Part shown: positions 1-8,186 of the stretch, piece by piece
How positions within the stretch are numbered: position 1 is the first letter of the stretch
How the letters are laid out: each line of letters starts with the position of its first letter
Assembly (NCBI RefSeq): GCF_010499265.1
Contig: NZ_JAAGSC010000041.1
Span: 49,521-113,520 of the forward strand
Length of the DNA stretch: 64,000 nucleotides
Direction of reading: 5' to 3'
Origin: Wenzhouxiangella limi
Lineage (GTDB): Bacteria; Pseudomonadota; Gammaproteobacteria; Xanthomonadales; Wenzhouxiangellaceae
Position numbers and translations under genes: made by a program
The notes under the pieces: model-generated
Told to the model about the DNA's origin: nothing
What the model saw: only the letters and a program-made list of their open reading frames with translations
Database searches by the model: none

Positions 1-95
1 TCATCGCGTTATCGGCAGCAATGGTGCGCTCACCGGCTATGCCGGCGGGCTGGAACGCAAGCGGTGGCTGCTGGCGCTGGAGGCCGAACTCGCGC
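1..95 (+). repeat. Direct repeat, left copy (ogt 3' end)
   Basis: Bases 1-95 match 8054-8148 with no mismatch at a constant offset of 8053 bases, then diverge abruptly. The repeat may extend further left, outside the window. Together with the second copy it brackets the whole Wadjet and toxin-antitoxin segment. Confidence 0.95.
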
Positions 96-103
96 TGTCT
101 TGA
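1..103 (+). CDS. ogt: O6-alkylguanine-DNA alkyltransferase, 3' end only (left copy)
   Basis: Only the last 33 or so codons are in the window. The reading frame enters just after the catalytic PC of the PCHR motif, runs through [16 protein letters not shown] and a GLERKRWLL segment, and ends ELALS-stop at 101-103. This is the standard C-terminal end of Ogt/MGMT, which transfers the alkyl group from O6-alkylguanine to its own cysteine. Bases 1-95 are identical to the ogt copy at 8054-8148, but the last residues differ. The main part of the gene lies left of the window, so it cannot be said whether this copy is intact. Confidence 0.8.
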   Translation, partial: HRVIGSNGALTGYAGGLERKRWLLALEAELALS

Positions 104-112
104 GTCAGCCCG

Positions 113-202
113 CTATTGCGGCCCGGGAGGCAGTTTCACTACCAGCGCATCATGGTCGGCGTGATTGGCGTGTTCGCGATCGAAATCTTGTGTTGATCCG
201 AA
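113..202 (-). pseudogene. Remnant of a secreted endonuclease/exonuclease C-terminus
   Basis: Read on the minus strand, 202 to 113 encodes a plausible nuclease tail ending in HADHDALVVKL plus a few residues and a TAG stop. ADHD(P/A)LVV is the last catalytic block of the endonuclease/exonuclease/phosphatase fold. The intact nuclease at 17177-18907 ends with ADHDPLVVKL, and 131-161 matches 17195-17225 at 29 of 31 bases. No start codon or upstream domain exists here because jetA begins at 309. It is convergent with the ogt copy at 1-103, so it looks like the broken end of an old ogt/nuclease neighbourhood. Confidence 0.6.
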
Positions 203-308
203 AGATTTGAATGCATGGATATTGTCCAAATTTTCTGAGTTCGCGAGTCCGGTTTTTCCTTTTTGTACCAGCAAGGATTCGCTTAAACGCCTAGACTGAG
301 GTCCGCAT

Positions 309-1763
309 GTGTTATCCGAGAAGGCTTTGGATTTCGATACCTTAAGCGCATTGCGTGAGACTCATGGTGGCTGGCGCTTGCTCGTCGCCGATAGCGCGCC
401 GATGGTAACCAGCTTTTTTTATCGAACATTCATCGAGTCCAACTCGCGCGCCATGGCCGAGGGCGAACTGGTCACCCGGCTCGATGATCATCTGACTGCC
501 ATCCGCGAAGTTCACGGCGAGGACAGCTATCCACGCCCGGCTTTGGCTTATCTCAAAGACTGGTCCGATGATCAGCGAGCCTGGATGCGGCGTTATTACG
601 TCAGCGACAGCGACGAGGCCCATTACGACCTCACACCGGCGGCCGAAGCCGCGATTCGCTGGCTGGCCGGACTGGAGCAGCCAAGTTTCGTCGGCGCCGA
701 GTCGCGGCTGTTGACGGTGTTTGACTTGCTGCAGCAGATTGTGCGTGGCACCGAGACCGACCCGGCAGCGCGCATTGCTGAACTGGAGGCGCGGCGCGCG
801 AGCATTGATGCCGAAATCGAGCGCATCCGCGCCGGTGAATTGTCTTTGATGGACGATACCCGCCTGAAAGAGCGCTTCTTGCAGATGGCCGACACAGCCC
901 GCGCGCTGCTGGCCGATTTTCGCCAGGTCGAGCACAATTTCCGCCACCTCGATCGTCAGGTGCGCGAACGCATCACCTGGTTCGAGGGCGGCAAGGGGGA
1001 AGTGCTGGAAGAAGTCTTCGGCGAGCAGGATGCCATCGCCGACTCCGACCAGGGCCGCAGTTTCCGTGCCTTCTGGGATTTCCTGATGTCGCCGGCCCGG
1101 CAGGAAGAACTGAGTGGTCTATTGGAAAGAATCTTCGAGCTCGAAGCGGTCATCGAACTCAAGCCCGACCGTCGCCTGAAGCGTGTCCATTACGACTGGC
1201 TGGAGGCCGGCGAGGTAACCCAGCGCACCGTGGCCCGCCTGTCGCAGCAGCTCAGGCGCTTTCTCGATGATCAAGCCTGGCTTGAAAACCGGCGCATCAT
1301 GGAATTGATCCGCAGCCTCGAGCGCAAGGCCGTGGCTGTGCGCGAGACTCCACCCCGGCAGCTGGGCATGCAGCTGGACATGCCCGTGCCGGCGCTGAAC
1401 CTGGTTATGGATCGGCCCTTGTTCAGCCCGCCGCTGCGGCCTGAAATCCTGGCCGATGTGCGGTTGGCCGACGACAGTTTGATCGATGCGCAAGCCCTCT
1501 TCGAGCAGGTCCATGTCGATCGTCTGGCTCTGGAAGCGGCCATCCGCCGGGCTTTGCAGCAGCGCGACCAGATCAGCCTGGCCGAACTGCTAGAGCAGCG
1601 GCCGCTGACTCAGGGCCTGGCCGAACTGGTCACCTACCTGGCCATTGCTGCCGAGGACGGTGCTGGCCTGATCGATGACAGCACGATCCAGACGGTTGCC
1701 TGGACCCAGGCAGACGGTCGCCAGCGTCAGGCCCGGGTGCCTCTGGTACTCTTCTCGCGATGA
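309..1763 (+). CDS. jetA: Wadjet anti-plasmid system protein JetA
   Basis: This 484-residue protein starts with GTG at 309, preceded by a weak TGAGG ribosome-binding site. It is helix- and charge-rich, and its length and composition fit JetA (DUF5716), the MukF/kleisin-like subunit of the Wadjet condensin. A coiled-coil stretch (about residues 155-215) is followed by a mainly helical middle and a short winged-helix-like C-terminal part. In Wadjet, JetA, JetB and JetC form an SMC-like motor that extrudes small circular DNA, which JetD then cuts. The assignment leans strongly on the following jetB and jetC, whose start and stop codons overlap or nearly touch. The 110 bases upstream are AT-rich compared with the rest, and no clean promoter was recognised. 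Confidence 0.85.
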   Translation: MLSEKALDFDTLSALRETHGGWRLLVADSAPMVTSFFYRTFIESNSRAMAEGELVTRLDDHLTAIREVHGEDSYPRPALAYLKDWSDDQRAWMRRYYVSDSDEAHYDLTPAAEAAIRWLAGLEQPSFVGAESRLLTVFDLLQQIVRGTETDPAARIAELEARRASIDAEIERIRAGELSLMDDTRLKERFLQMADTARALLADFRQVEHNFRHLDRQVRERITWFEGGKGEVLEEVFGEQDAIADSDQGRSFRAFWDFLMSPARQEELSGLLERIFELEAVIELKPDRRLKRVHYDWLEAGEVTQRTVARLSQQLRRFLDDQAWLENRRIMELIRSLERKAVAVRETPPRQLGMQLDMPVPALNLVMDRPLFSPPLRPEILADVRLADDSLIDAQALFEQVHVDRLALEAAIRRALQQRDQISLAELLEQRPLTQGLAELVTYLAIAAEDGAGLIDDSTIQTVAWTQADGRQRQARVPLVLFSR

Positions 1764-2344
1764 GCGAATCCGGACCCGATCTCCGCCTGTCGCTGCCGCT
1801 GATCGCGCTGTTCAAGGGTGTGGTCTATGCCGACCAGGGCAATGAAAACTGGCAGCGGCTGCTCGATGGCCAGGCGGCCATCCGCGATCACGTGGCCGTG
1901 CTGGGTCTTGAACTGATCGTCGATGAGGCCGAAGGCTATGCCTTTTTGCGCCAGCGCCCGGAACAGGAGGAGGAGCATGCCCTGCCCCGGCTGATGGCGC
2001 GCCGGCAGTTGAGCTACCCGGTGAGCCTGCTGCTGGCTTTGCTGCGCAAGAAGCTGGCCGAGCATGACGCCGGCGGCGGTGATCTCCGCCTGGTGCTCTC
2101 GCGCGAGGACATTGCCGATCTGCTGCGGCTGTTCCTGCCTGATTCGGCCAACGAGGCGAAGCTTATGGATCGGGTCGGCATGGACATCAACAAGGCCGTC
2201 GAGATGGGCTTTCTGCGCAAACTTCGGGGCCAGGACGACCAGTATGAGGTCCGGCGCATCCTCAAGGCCTACGTCGATGCGCAGTGGCTGGCCGAGTTCG
2301 ATCAGCGCCTGGGCGAATATGCCGCTCATGGCGCAGCAGAATAG
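1760..2344 (+). CDS. jetB: Wadjet anti-plasmid system protein JetB
   Basis: The protein is 194 residues, the usual JetB (DUF4194) size. Its start overlaps the jetA stop by four bases (ATGA), so the two are translationally coupled. The N-terminal half has the pattern LIALFKGVVY followed by a helical and beta mix. Residues 100-175 resemble a winged helix (LVLSREDIADLLRLF ... VEMGFLRKL), as expected for a MukE/kite-like partner of the JetA kleisin. JetB binds the JetA-JetC complex. The stop at 2342-2344 lies five bases before the preferred jetC start. Confidence 0.88.
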   Translation: MSESGPDLRLSLPLIALFKGVVYADQGNENWQRLLDGQAAIRDHVAVLGLELIVDEAEGYAFLRQRPEQEEEHALPRLMARRQLSYPVSLLLALLRKKLAEHDAGGGDLRLVLSREDIADLLRLFLPDSANEAKLMDRVGMDINKAVEMGFLRKLRGQDDQYEVRRILKAYVDAQWLAEFDQRLGEYAAHGAAE

Positions 2345-2348
2345 GCCG

Positions 2349-5300
2349 ATGGAGGGTCTGGCGCTGGATTTCGTGGCCGATGACACCCGTGCCGGCTACC
2401 GCCTGCACCGGGTGGAACTGCTCAACTGGGGTACTTTCGACCGCCATGTCTGGCGGCTTGATCCTTCCGGCGCCAACTGCCTGGTGACCGGCGACATCGG
2501 TTCGGGCAAGTCCACCGTGATCGATGCCATCACCACCTTGCTGGTCCCTGCTCAGCGCATTACCTACAACAAGGCCGCCGGCGCCGAGGCGCGCGAGCGC
2601 AGCCTGCGCTCCTACGTGCTTGGCCACTACAAGTCCGAGCGCGGCGAAGGCGGGCTGAGTGCCAAGCCGGTGGCCCTGCGCGACCACAACAGCTACTCGG
2701 TCATCCTCGGCCATTTTTACAATGAGGGCTTCGATCGCCACGTGACTCTGGCCCAGGTGTTCTGGGTCAGCGACACCCGCGGCCAGCCGGAGCGCTTCTA
2801 TATCGTTGCCGACCGGCCGCTGAGTATTGATGTGCACTTCTCCGGTTTCGGCAGCGATCTGAATGAACTGCGCAAGCGCCTGCGCGCGCTTGAGCATGTC
2901 GAGTTGCATACTGCCTTTCCCGCCTACGGCGCCAGCCTGCGACGCAAGCTGGGCAGTGCCAGCGACCAGGCGCTGGAGCTGTTCAACCAGACCGTGTCGA
3001 TGAAGTCGGTCGGCAACCTGACCGAGTTTGTGCGCGAGCACATGCTCCAGGCTGCCGATACGGCGCAGCGGATCGATGAGTTGATTCGCCATTTCGACGA
3101 TCTCAACCGCGCCCACGAGGCGGTGCTCAAGGCCCGCGATCAGATCCAGGCACTCAAGCCCATCGTCAAGAATGCCGATGAGCACGCCGAGCGCAGTGCC
3201 CAAACCGCCGAACTGCGCGGTTGTCGCGAGGCTCTGCCCCCCTGGTTTGCCAGTCTTCGCATCGAACTGCTCGATCGCAGGCTGAAGGATTTGGCCGCCG
3301 AGCAGGCCCGGCTGGGTGACCGCGTGGCCGCGCTCAAGCGCACCCGGGCCGGGCAGCGCCGGCAGCGTGATGATCTGCGCCAGTCGATCGCCGAAAACGG
3401 TGGCGACCGGCTGGAGCGCCTGCGCGAGGAGATCGAGCGTCTGCAGGCGGATAAGGCTGAGCGGCGGCGTGAAGCCGAGCGTTACCGCGAGCTGGCCGGC
3501 GGCCTGGGCTTGCCCGAGGCGACCGACGCCGACATCTTCCGTGCCAACCGGGTCGCGCTGCAGTCTTTAAGCGACCAGGCCGAGGCGAGTCAGGCCGAGA
3601 TGCAGAACGAACGCACTGACCAGTCCGTGGCGATGCGTGACCTGCGAACTCGACATGCCGAAGTCGACGCCGAACTGACCTCGCTCAAGGCCCGGCGATC
3701 GAACCTGCCCGCGGCGATGCTGGCGCTGCGCGAGCGCCTGTGCGAGGCGCTGAATCTGGCGCCGGCCGAGCTGCCGTTTGCCGGCGAGCTGATCCAGGTG
3801 CGCGAGGATGAACGCGACTGGGAAGGCGCCATCGAGCGCCTGTTGCACAACTTCGCCCTGTCGCTGCTGGTGCCGGACCGGCACTACCGTGCCGTGGCCG
3901 AATGGGTCGATGCGACCCGTTTGCGTGGCCGGCTGGTCTACTACCGGGTTCGCGAGCTGCGCAGCGCCAGCCCCGAGCGCGCCGCACCCGAAGCATTGAG
4001 TCGCAAGCTCGCCATCCGCACCGACAGTGCCCACTATGCCTGGCTGGAGCAGGAACTGACCCGGCGCTTCGATCATGTCTGCTGTCGAGACCTGGACCAC
4101 TTCGCGCGCGAGACTCGCGCGATCACCAAAGCTGGTCAGATCAAGACCGGCGGCGTGCGCCACGAGAAAGACGATCGGCATGCCATCGATGATCGCGCCC
4201 GCTATGTGCTGGGCTGGAGCAATGAAAACAAGATTCGAGTTCTGGCCGAGCAGCGCGGCCAGATCGAAAAGCGCATCCAGGCCGTGGCCGATGCCATCGC
4301 CCGGCTGGATGGGGAGCTGCAGGACCTGGCCGGCCGTACGGGCGATCTCAATCGGCTCGACATGTTCGAAGACTACCAGCGCCTGAACTGGCAGGAAGCA
4401 GCGACCCGTATCACCGAGCTGGAATCCGAGGAACGTCGCTTGCGCACCGAGTCCGATGTGCTCAAGACCCTGCGTGCCAGTCTGGATGAGGTGGAGCAGG
4501 CTAGCGAACGCACCGAGGATGAACTCGAGCAGCGCCAAGGTCAGTTGAGCACCGTAGAGGAGCGTATTCGCAGCGCCGGCGAGGAACGTGAGCAAGCGGT
4601 CCTCCTGATCGACGAGCTTGATGCGGCTGATCGCGAGCACTGGTTTGCCCTGCTGGCCGCATGGCGCGAGAAGGCTCTGGCCCAGCAACCGATCAACCTT
4701 AACGGCATCGATGCCCGTCAGCGCGAATTCCGGGCCTGGCTCACGGCCCGAATCGATGCCGAGGACAAGGCCCTGGCTCGACTCAACGATCGCATTATCC
4801 AGGCCATGCAGAACTTTCATCATCGTTGGCCCCAGGAAGCGCGCGAGGCCGATTGCAGCGTGGCCGCGGCCGGCGAATATCGGCGCCTGCTCGACACCCT
4901 GGCCGGCGATGATCTGCCGCGGTTCGAGCAGCGCTTCAAGGCTTTGCTCAACGAGAACACCATTCGCGAGGTCGCCGGATTCCAGGCCCTGCTGCACCGC
5001 GAGCGCGAACAGATTCGCGAGCGCATCGAGATCATCAACCGCTCGCTACACGAGATCGATTACGAAAAAGGCCGCTATATCCGCCTGCTGGCCGAAACCG
5101 CGCCAGATGCCGACATCCGCGAATTCCAGCAGAAGTTGCGCGCCTGTACCGAGGGGGCGGTGACCGGTTCGGAGGACGCCCAGTATTCCGAGCAGAAGTT
5201 CTTGCAGGTGCGCGACATCATCGACCGCTTTCGCGGCCGCGAGGGCACGACCGAGCTGGACCGGCGCTGGACGCGCAAGGTCACCGATGTGCGCAACTGG

Positions 5301-5726
5301 TTCATGTTCTCGGCCTCTGAGCGTTGGCGCGAGGATGACCGCGAACATGAGCACTATGCCGACTCCGGCGGCAAGTCGGGCGGGCAGAAGGAAAAGCTGG
5401 CCTACACCGTACTGGCCGCCAGCCTGGCCTACCAGTTCGGTCTGGAGTGGGGTGAGAAGCGTTCGCGCTCATTCCGCTTCGTGGTCATCGACGAGGCCTT
5501 CGGCCGCGGTTCCGATGAGTCGGCGCGCTATGGGCTGGAATTGTTCGGTCGGCTCAATCTGCAGCTGTTGATCGTCACCCCGCTGCAGAAGATCCACATT
5601 ATCGAGCCATTTGTGGCCAGCGTCGGCTTTGTCCACAATCCGGACGGCAAGCAATCCATGTTGCGCAACCTGAGCATTGAGGAGTACCGTGCCGAGCTGG
5701 CCGCCCGCCAGGGCAGCCCGCACTGA
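2349..5726 (+). CDS. jetC: Wadjet SMC-like ATPase JetC
   Basis: JetC is the MukB-like ATPase that powers DNA loop extrusion in Wadjet. From the ATG at 2349 it has 1125 residues; in-frame ATGs at 2328 and 2319 would lengthen it by 7 or 10 residues and overlap jetB. Walker A is GDIGSGKST (about 48-56). Long charged coiled-coil segments follow (about 295-400 and 640-770), separated by a globular middle that would be the hinge. The ABC signature region SGGKSGGQKEK lies near 1005-1016 and Walker B FVVIDEAF near 1045-1052. All ATPase motifs are intact. Its stop is 10 bases from the stop of the opposing vapC gene. Confidence 0.92.
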   Translation: MEGLALDFVADDTRAGYRLHRVELLNWGTFDRHVWRLDPSGANCLVTGDIGSGKSTVIDAITTLLVPAQRITYNKAAGAEARERSLRSYVLGHYKSERGEGGLSAKPVALRDHNSYSVILGHFYNEGFDRHVTLAQVFWVSDTRGQPERFYIVADRPLSIDVHFSGFGSDLNELRKRLRALEHVELHTAFPAYGASLRRKLGSASDQALELFNQTVSMKSVGNLTEFVREHMLQAADTAQRIDELIRHFDDLNRAHEAVLKARDQIQALKPIVKNADEHAERSAQTAELRGCREALPPWFASLRIELLDRRLKDLAAEQARLGDRVAALKRTRAGQRRQRDDLRQSIAENGGDRLERLREEIERLQADKAERRREAERYRELAGGLGLPEATDADIFRANRVALQSLSDQAEASQAEMQNERTDQSVAMRDLRTRHAEVDAELTSLKARRSNLPAAMLALRERLCEALNLAPAELPFAGELIQVREDERDWEGAIERLLHNFALSLLVPDRHYRAVAEWVDATRLRGRLVYYRVRELRSASPERAAPEALSRKLAIRTDSAHYAWLEQELTRRFDHVCCRDLDHFARETRAITKAGQIKTGGVRHEKDDRHAIDDRARYVLGWSNENKIRVLAEQRGQIEKRIQAVADAIARLDGELQDLAGRTGDLNRLDMFEDYQRLNWQEAATRITELESEERRLRTESDVLKTLRASLDEVEQASERTEDELEQRQGQLSTVEERIRSAGEEREQAVLLIDELDAADREHWFALLAAWREKALAQQPINLNGIDARQREFRAWLTARIDAEDKALARLNDRIIQAMQNFHHRWPQEAREADCSVAAAGEYRRLLDTLAGDDLPRFEQRFKALLNENTIREVAGFQALLHREREQIRERIEIINRSLHEIDYEKGRYIRLLAETAPDADIREFQQKLRACTEGAVTGSEDAQYSEQKFLQVRDIIDRFRGREGTTELDRRWTRKVTDVRNWFMFSASERWREDDREHEHYADSGGKSGGQKEKLAYTVLAASLAYQFGLEWGEKRSRSFRFVVIDEAFGRGSDESARYGLELFGRLNLQLLIVTPLQKIHIIEPFVASVGFVHNPDGKQSMLRNLSIEEYRAELAARQGSPH

Positions 5727-5736
5727 GATCCGGATT

Positions 5737-6156
5737 CTATTGAGTCCAGGGGTTCGTGACCGGTATGCCGCAGTCGGAAAAGTCACGGTCGTTGCGCGTC
5801 ACGATGCCCCCATCGCGCGAGCGGGCGATAGCCGCGATCTGGCCATCAAACTGGCTGATCGGATGACCGCTGTGACGACGCGCGGCGACGATGCTGGCGT
5901 AGGACTTGGCTGCACTGCGGTCAAATGGCAGGATGCGGCTGGCAAAATCTTCCGTCATCATCAGGTTGAATTCTTGGAGGAGTTGCTCGCGTCGATTTCC
6001 GGCCGGAAGCAAAGCCAGACCATAGCGGAGTTCCGCTTCGGTCACAGCGGTAGTGAACAGGCTCCCGCCGGCTTGTGCGCCGATCCAGGCCACGACCCGC
6101 CCATTCGGCTTCGGTCGCATCAGTTCCGAAATCACGTTGGTATCGAGAATCTGCAT
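5737..6156 (-). CDS. vapC: PIN-domain ribonuclease toxin, VapC/FitB type
   Basis: The 139-residue PIN-domain protein carries the full set of acidic residues for metal binding: D5 (LDTNV), E42 (EAELRYG), D104 (FDGQIAA) and D123 or D125 (RNDRDF). The LDTNVISE start and TRNDRDF end are typical of the FitB/VapC branch. These toxins cleave RNA (often tRNA or rRNA) when their labile antitoxin is lost. The start codon lies five bases after the antitoxin stop, so the pair is co-transcribed. It runs opposite to jetC, with its stop 10 bases from the jetC stop, and thus sits inside the jet operon. Confidence 0.9.
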   Translation of the reverse strand: MQILDTNVISELMRPKPNGRVVAWIGAQAGGSLFTTAVTEAELRYGLALLPAGNRREQLLQEFNLMMTEDFASRILPFDRSAAKSYASIVAARRHSGHPISQFDGQIAAIARSRDGGIVTRNDRDFSDCGIPVTNPWTQ

Positions 6157-6161
6157 GGCGA

Positions 6162-6404
6162 TCAGAGCGAGGGCGGTTCGCGCGTCGGCTCCCGTTCGGG
6201 AAGCGTCAGATTGACCCCGCCAAGCGGCGCGAAGCGTGCGCGGATGCGTTCAGCCAGGTTGTCGGGCTCGCCGCTATCCATTGCCAAGGTTGTGCGTAGA
6301 AGTTCACGGACTTCATCTTCCATCGATCGCCCATGACGCGCCGCGCGCCGCCGCAGTCGTTCTTTGAGCTCATCGTCGAGCCTGCGAATGGTTATGCTGC
6401 CCAT
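6162..6404 (-). CDS. vapB: Ribbon-helix-helix antitoxin, VapB/FitA type
   Basis: The 80-residue antitoxin starts at the ATG at 6404; a longer in-frame version from 6431 is less likely because the RHH strand begins directly with GSITIRRLDD. Residues 1-45 form an Arc/FitA ribbon-helix-helix (SITIRRL, then RRRAARHGRSMEDEVRELL) that binds the operon's own operator. The charged, proline-rich tail (about 46-80) should wrap and inhibit the PIN toxin. The order antitoxin-then-toxin is standard, and autoregulation from the 6405-6512 intergenic region is likely. That same region must also carry the jetD promoter. Confidence 0.88.
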   Translation of the reverse strand: MGSITIRRLDDELKERLRRRAARHGRSMEDEVRELLRTTLAMDSGEPDNLAERIRARFAPLGGVNLTLPEREPTREPPSL

Positions 6405-6512
6405 GGTGCGTTCCTTTTGCGATGCAATCAATGATTTCGAGAGTCTAGCATCTTTGGTTTGTCTGGCCGATATTCGCTAAGATTCTGGTTGGCAATAGCA
6501 AGCCGCTATCCC
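6405..6512. promoter_or_regulatory. Divergent intergenic region between vapBC and jetD
   Basis: These 108 bases separate the outward-facing starts of vapB and jetD. On the minus strand, TGC-TAGACT (6450-6442) resembles an extended -10 element about 38 bases before the vapB ATG; no good -35 is visible. No convincing sigma70 promoter for jetD was found. Because jetC reads toward vapC, jetD either has its own promoter here or depends on read-through across the antisense vapBC genes. The position also makes it the probable VapB operator. Confidence 0.35.
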
Positions 6513-7724
6513 ATGTCCGCAAAACCCTGGACTCGACCGCCTGATCTCATCGCCCAGTTACGCCGGCACTGGGATTCCGGTCGTCTTCTGGCGGAGCGAC
6601 TGGAGGGGCAGGAGTCGCTGTTTCCGCTCAAGCTCAGGCTGCGCAAGGCCGGCTCGCGCGATCTGGCCGAGGATTTCGATGGGCTGCGTGCATGGGTTGC
6701 CGAACTGATCGAGCACTCGCGCGAGCGGCGGGGTTACGGCTATGCCATCGAGTGGCGCACGGTCAATCATCGTACCCGCGGAAGTAACCGTCTGCCGCAA
6801 GCGATCCTCGTGCCTAGTGCTGAAGATGCTTTGCGCCTGATCGGCAAGACTGCCGAGGCACGCCGCTTCGATCAGCTGGCCGCGCAGCTGCTGGGCGAGT
6901 TTCACGGTTTGCGCGGCTGGCTGGCCCGTCGCCCCCTCGAGGCGCTGAACCGTTTTGATGAATGGCCTCAATTGCGAGCCATCCTGCGTTACTTTTCTGA
7001 CCATCCCCGCCCCGGTGTTTACCTGCGCCAGCTCGACATTCCCGGCCTCGACACCAAGTTCATCGAGAGTCGCCGAGGCTTGGTCTCGGAGTTGCTTGAT
7101 GCGGTCCTGCCGGCCTCGGCTATCGATGCATCGGCCACCGGAGCAGCCGCTTTCAATCGGCGCTTCGGGCTTGCCAGTCGCCCGGCACAGGTGCGTTTCC
7201 GAATTCTTGATTCAAGACTTGCGGTGCAAGGGCTGACCGATCTGTCCGTGCCGGCCGAGGAGTTCGCGTGCTTGGACCTACCGATTGATCAGGTCTTTAT
7301 CACCGAAAACGAGATTAACGGGCTAGCCTTTCCGGCCCACCCTCGGTCCATCGTGGTGTTTGGTCTTGGCTATGGCCTGGACCGTTTAGCCGGGATCGAT
7401 TGGCTGAGGAATGCGTGCTGCTGGTACTGGGGGGACATTGATACCCATGGTTTTGCCATTCTCAATCGCTTGCGGGCGAAGTTGCCGATGGTTCGGTCCT
7501 TCCTGATGGACCGCGCAACCCTTGACGCCCACCGTGAGCTCTGGGGCCGCGAGCCGGATGATCGGCGTTTTCTCGGCGAGCTGACTCGGCTGGATGAGGC
7601 AGAACAGGCGCTCTACCGCGCTTTGCGTGATGATCTGCTCTCGCCGGGCCTGCGCCTAGAACAAGAGCGCATCCGTTACGTCTGGCTGGCGGCATTCCTG
7701 GAACGAGTGCAGATGGCGCGTTGA
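6513..7724 (+). CDS. jetD: Wadjet nuclease subunit JetD
   Basis: The 403-residue product from the ATG at 6513 (a TTG at 6459 would add 18 unlikely residues) matches JetD: an N-terminal DUF3322 arm followed by a DUF2220/TOPRIM domain. The TOPRIM acidic residues are visible as ITENEINGL (Glu near residue 262) and WGDIDTHGF (Asp pair near 308). JetD is related to topoisomerase VI/Spo11 A subunits and cleaves the DNA loop trapped by JetABC. In most Wadjet operons jetD follows jetC directly. Here a convergent toxin-antitoxin pair lies between them. The catalytic motifs look intact, so the system may be functional. Confidence 0.9.
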   Translation: MSAKPWTRPPDLIAQLRRHWDSGRLLAERLEGQESLFPLKLRLRKAGSRDLAEDFDGLRAWVAELIEHSRERRGYGYAIEWRTVNHRTRGSNRLPQAILVPSAEDALRLIGKTAEARRFDQLAAQLLGEFHGLRGWLARRPLEALNRFDEWPQLRAILRYFSDHPRPGVYLRQLDIPGLDTKFIESRRGLVSELLDAVLPASAIDASATGAAAFNRRFGLASRPAQVRFRILDSRLAVQGLTDLSVPAEEFACLDLPIDQVFITENEINGLAFPAHPRSIVVFGLGYGLDRLAGIDWLRNACCWYWGDIDTHGFAILNRLRAKLPMVRSFLMDRATLDAHRELWGREPDDRRFLGELTRLDEAEQALYRALRDDLLSPGLRLEQERIRYVWLAAFLERVQMAR

Positions 7725-7752
7725 CTGGCTGAAAATGGCACCGTGTAACGGC

Positions 7753-8186
7753 ATGCACCGAATCGACATTCAAACCACTCTCGGACCCATGGTTCTTGCC
7801 GCTGGACCGAACTTTTAGCCAATGCGAAGCTTGAGCTCAAGGCCTGCCTGGCCGGTGAGCTCAGCGATTTCGATCTGCCCCTCGCGCAGCAGGGCACGCC
7901 GTTTCAGCGCGCGGTCTGGGAATATCTGCGCTCCATTCCCTACGGCCAGTCGGCAAGCTACGGCCAGATCGCCCGCGCGCTGGGCAGACCGTCTGCTGCA
8001 CGTGCCGTGGGGCTGGCGGTGGGGCGCAACCCGTGGGCCCTGATCGTTCCCTGTCATCGCGTTATCGGCAGCAATGGTGCGCTCACCGGCTATGCCGGCG
8101 GGCTGGAACGCAAGCGGTGGCTGCTGGCGCTGGAGGCCGAACTCGCGCCAGCACTCGACCCTGCGGCGGGTGAATTCAGCGCCTGA
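7753..8186 (+). pseudogene. ogt: ogt copy with disrupted 5' half
   Basis: An ATG at 7753 opens a normal-looking Ogt N-terminus ([18 protein letters not shown]) that hits TAG at 7816-7818 after 21 codons. The rest of the family is found in another frame from about 7815: [38 protein letters not shown], the catalytic PCHRVIG and the GGLERKR end, stopping at 8184-8186. The residues that normally join the two parts (about 30-40) are missing, so an internal deletion with frame change is the simplest reading. No good start codon opens the C-terminal part alone. Its 3' end contains the right copy of the direct repeat. Confidence 0.8.
8054..8148 (+). repeat. Direct repeat, right copy (ogt 3' end)
   Basis: This segment is identical over 95 bases to 1-95. 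It covers the catalytic-motif region to near the C-terminus of the ogt pseudogene. After 8148 the two copies diverge completely (left copy ends ALS-stop, right copy continues about 12 codons). Confidence 0.95.

Noticed and set aside
2064-2348. Upstream extension of jetC within jetB
   Set aside because: The extra 95 residues are Arg/Ser/Trp-rich out-of-frame jetB sequence, and the family N-terminus begins near 2349.
3567-4997. 476-codon minus-strand frame opposite jetC
   Set aside because: No domain features and no ribosome-binding site; it is explained by the codon bias of the jetC coiled-coil region.
1-8186. Prophage, integron or transposon origin for the defence island
   Set aside because: No integrase, transposase, phage structural gene, terminal inverted repeat or tRNA target was seen within the window.
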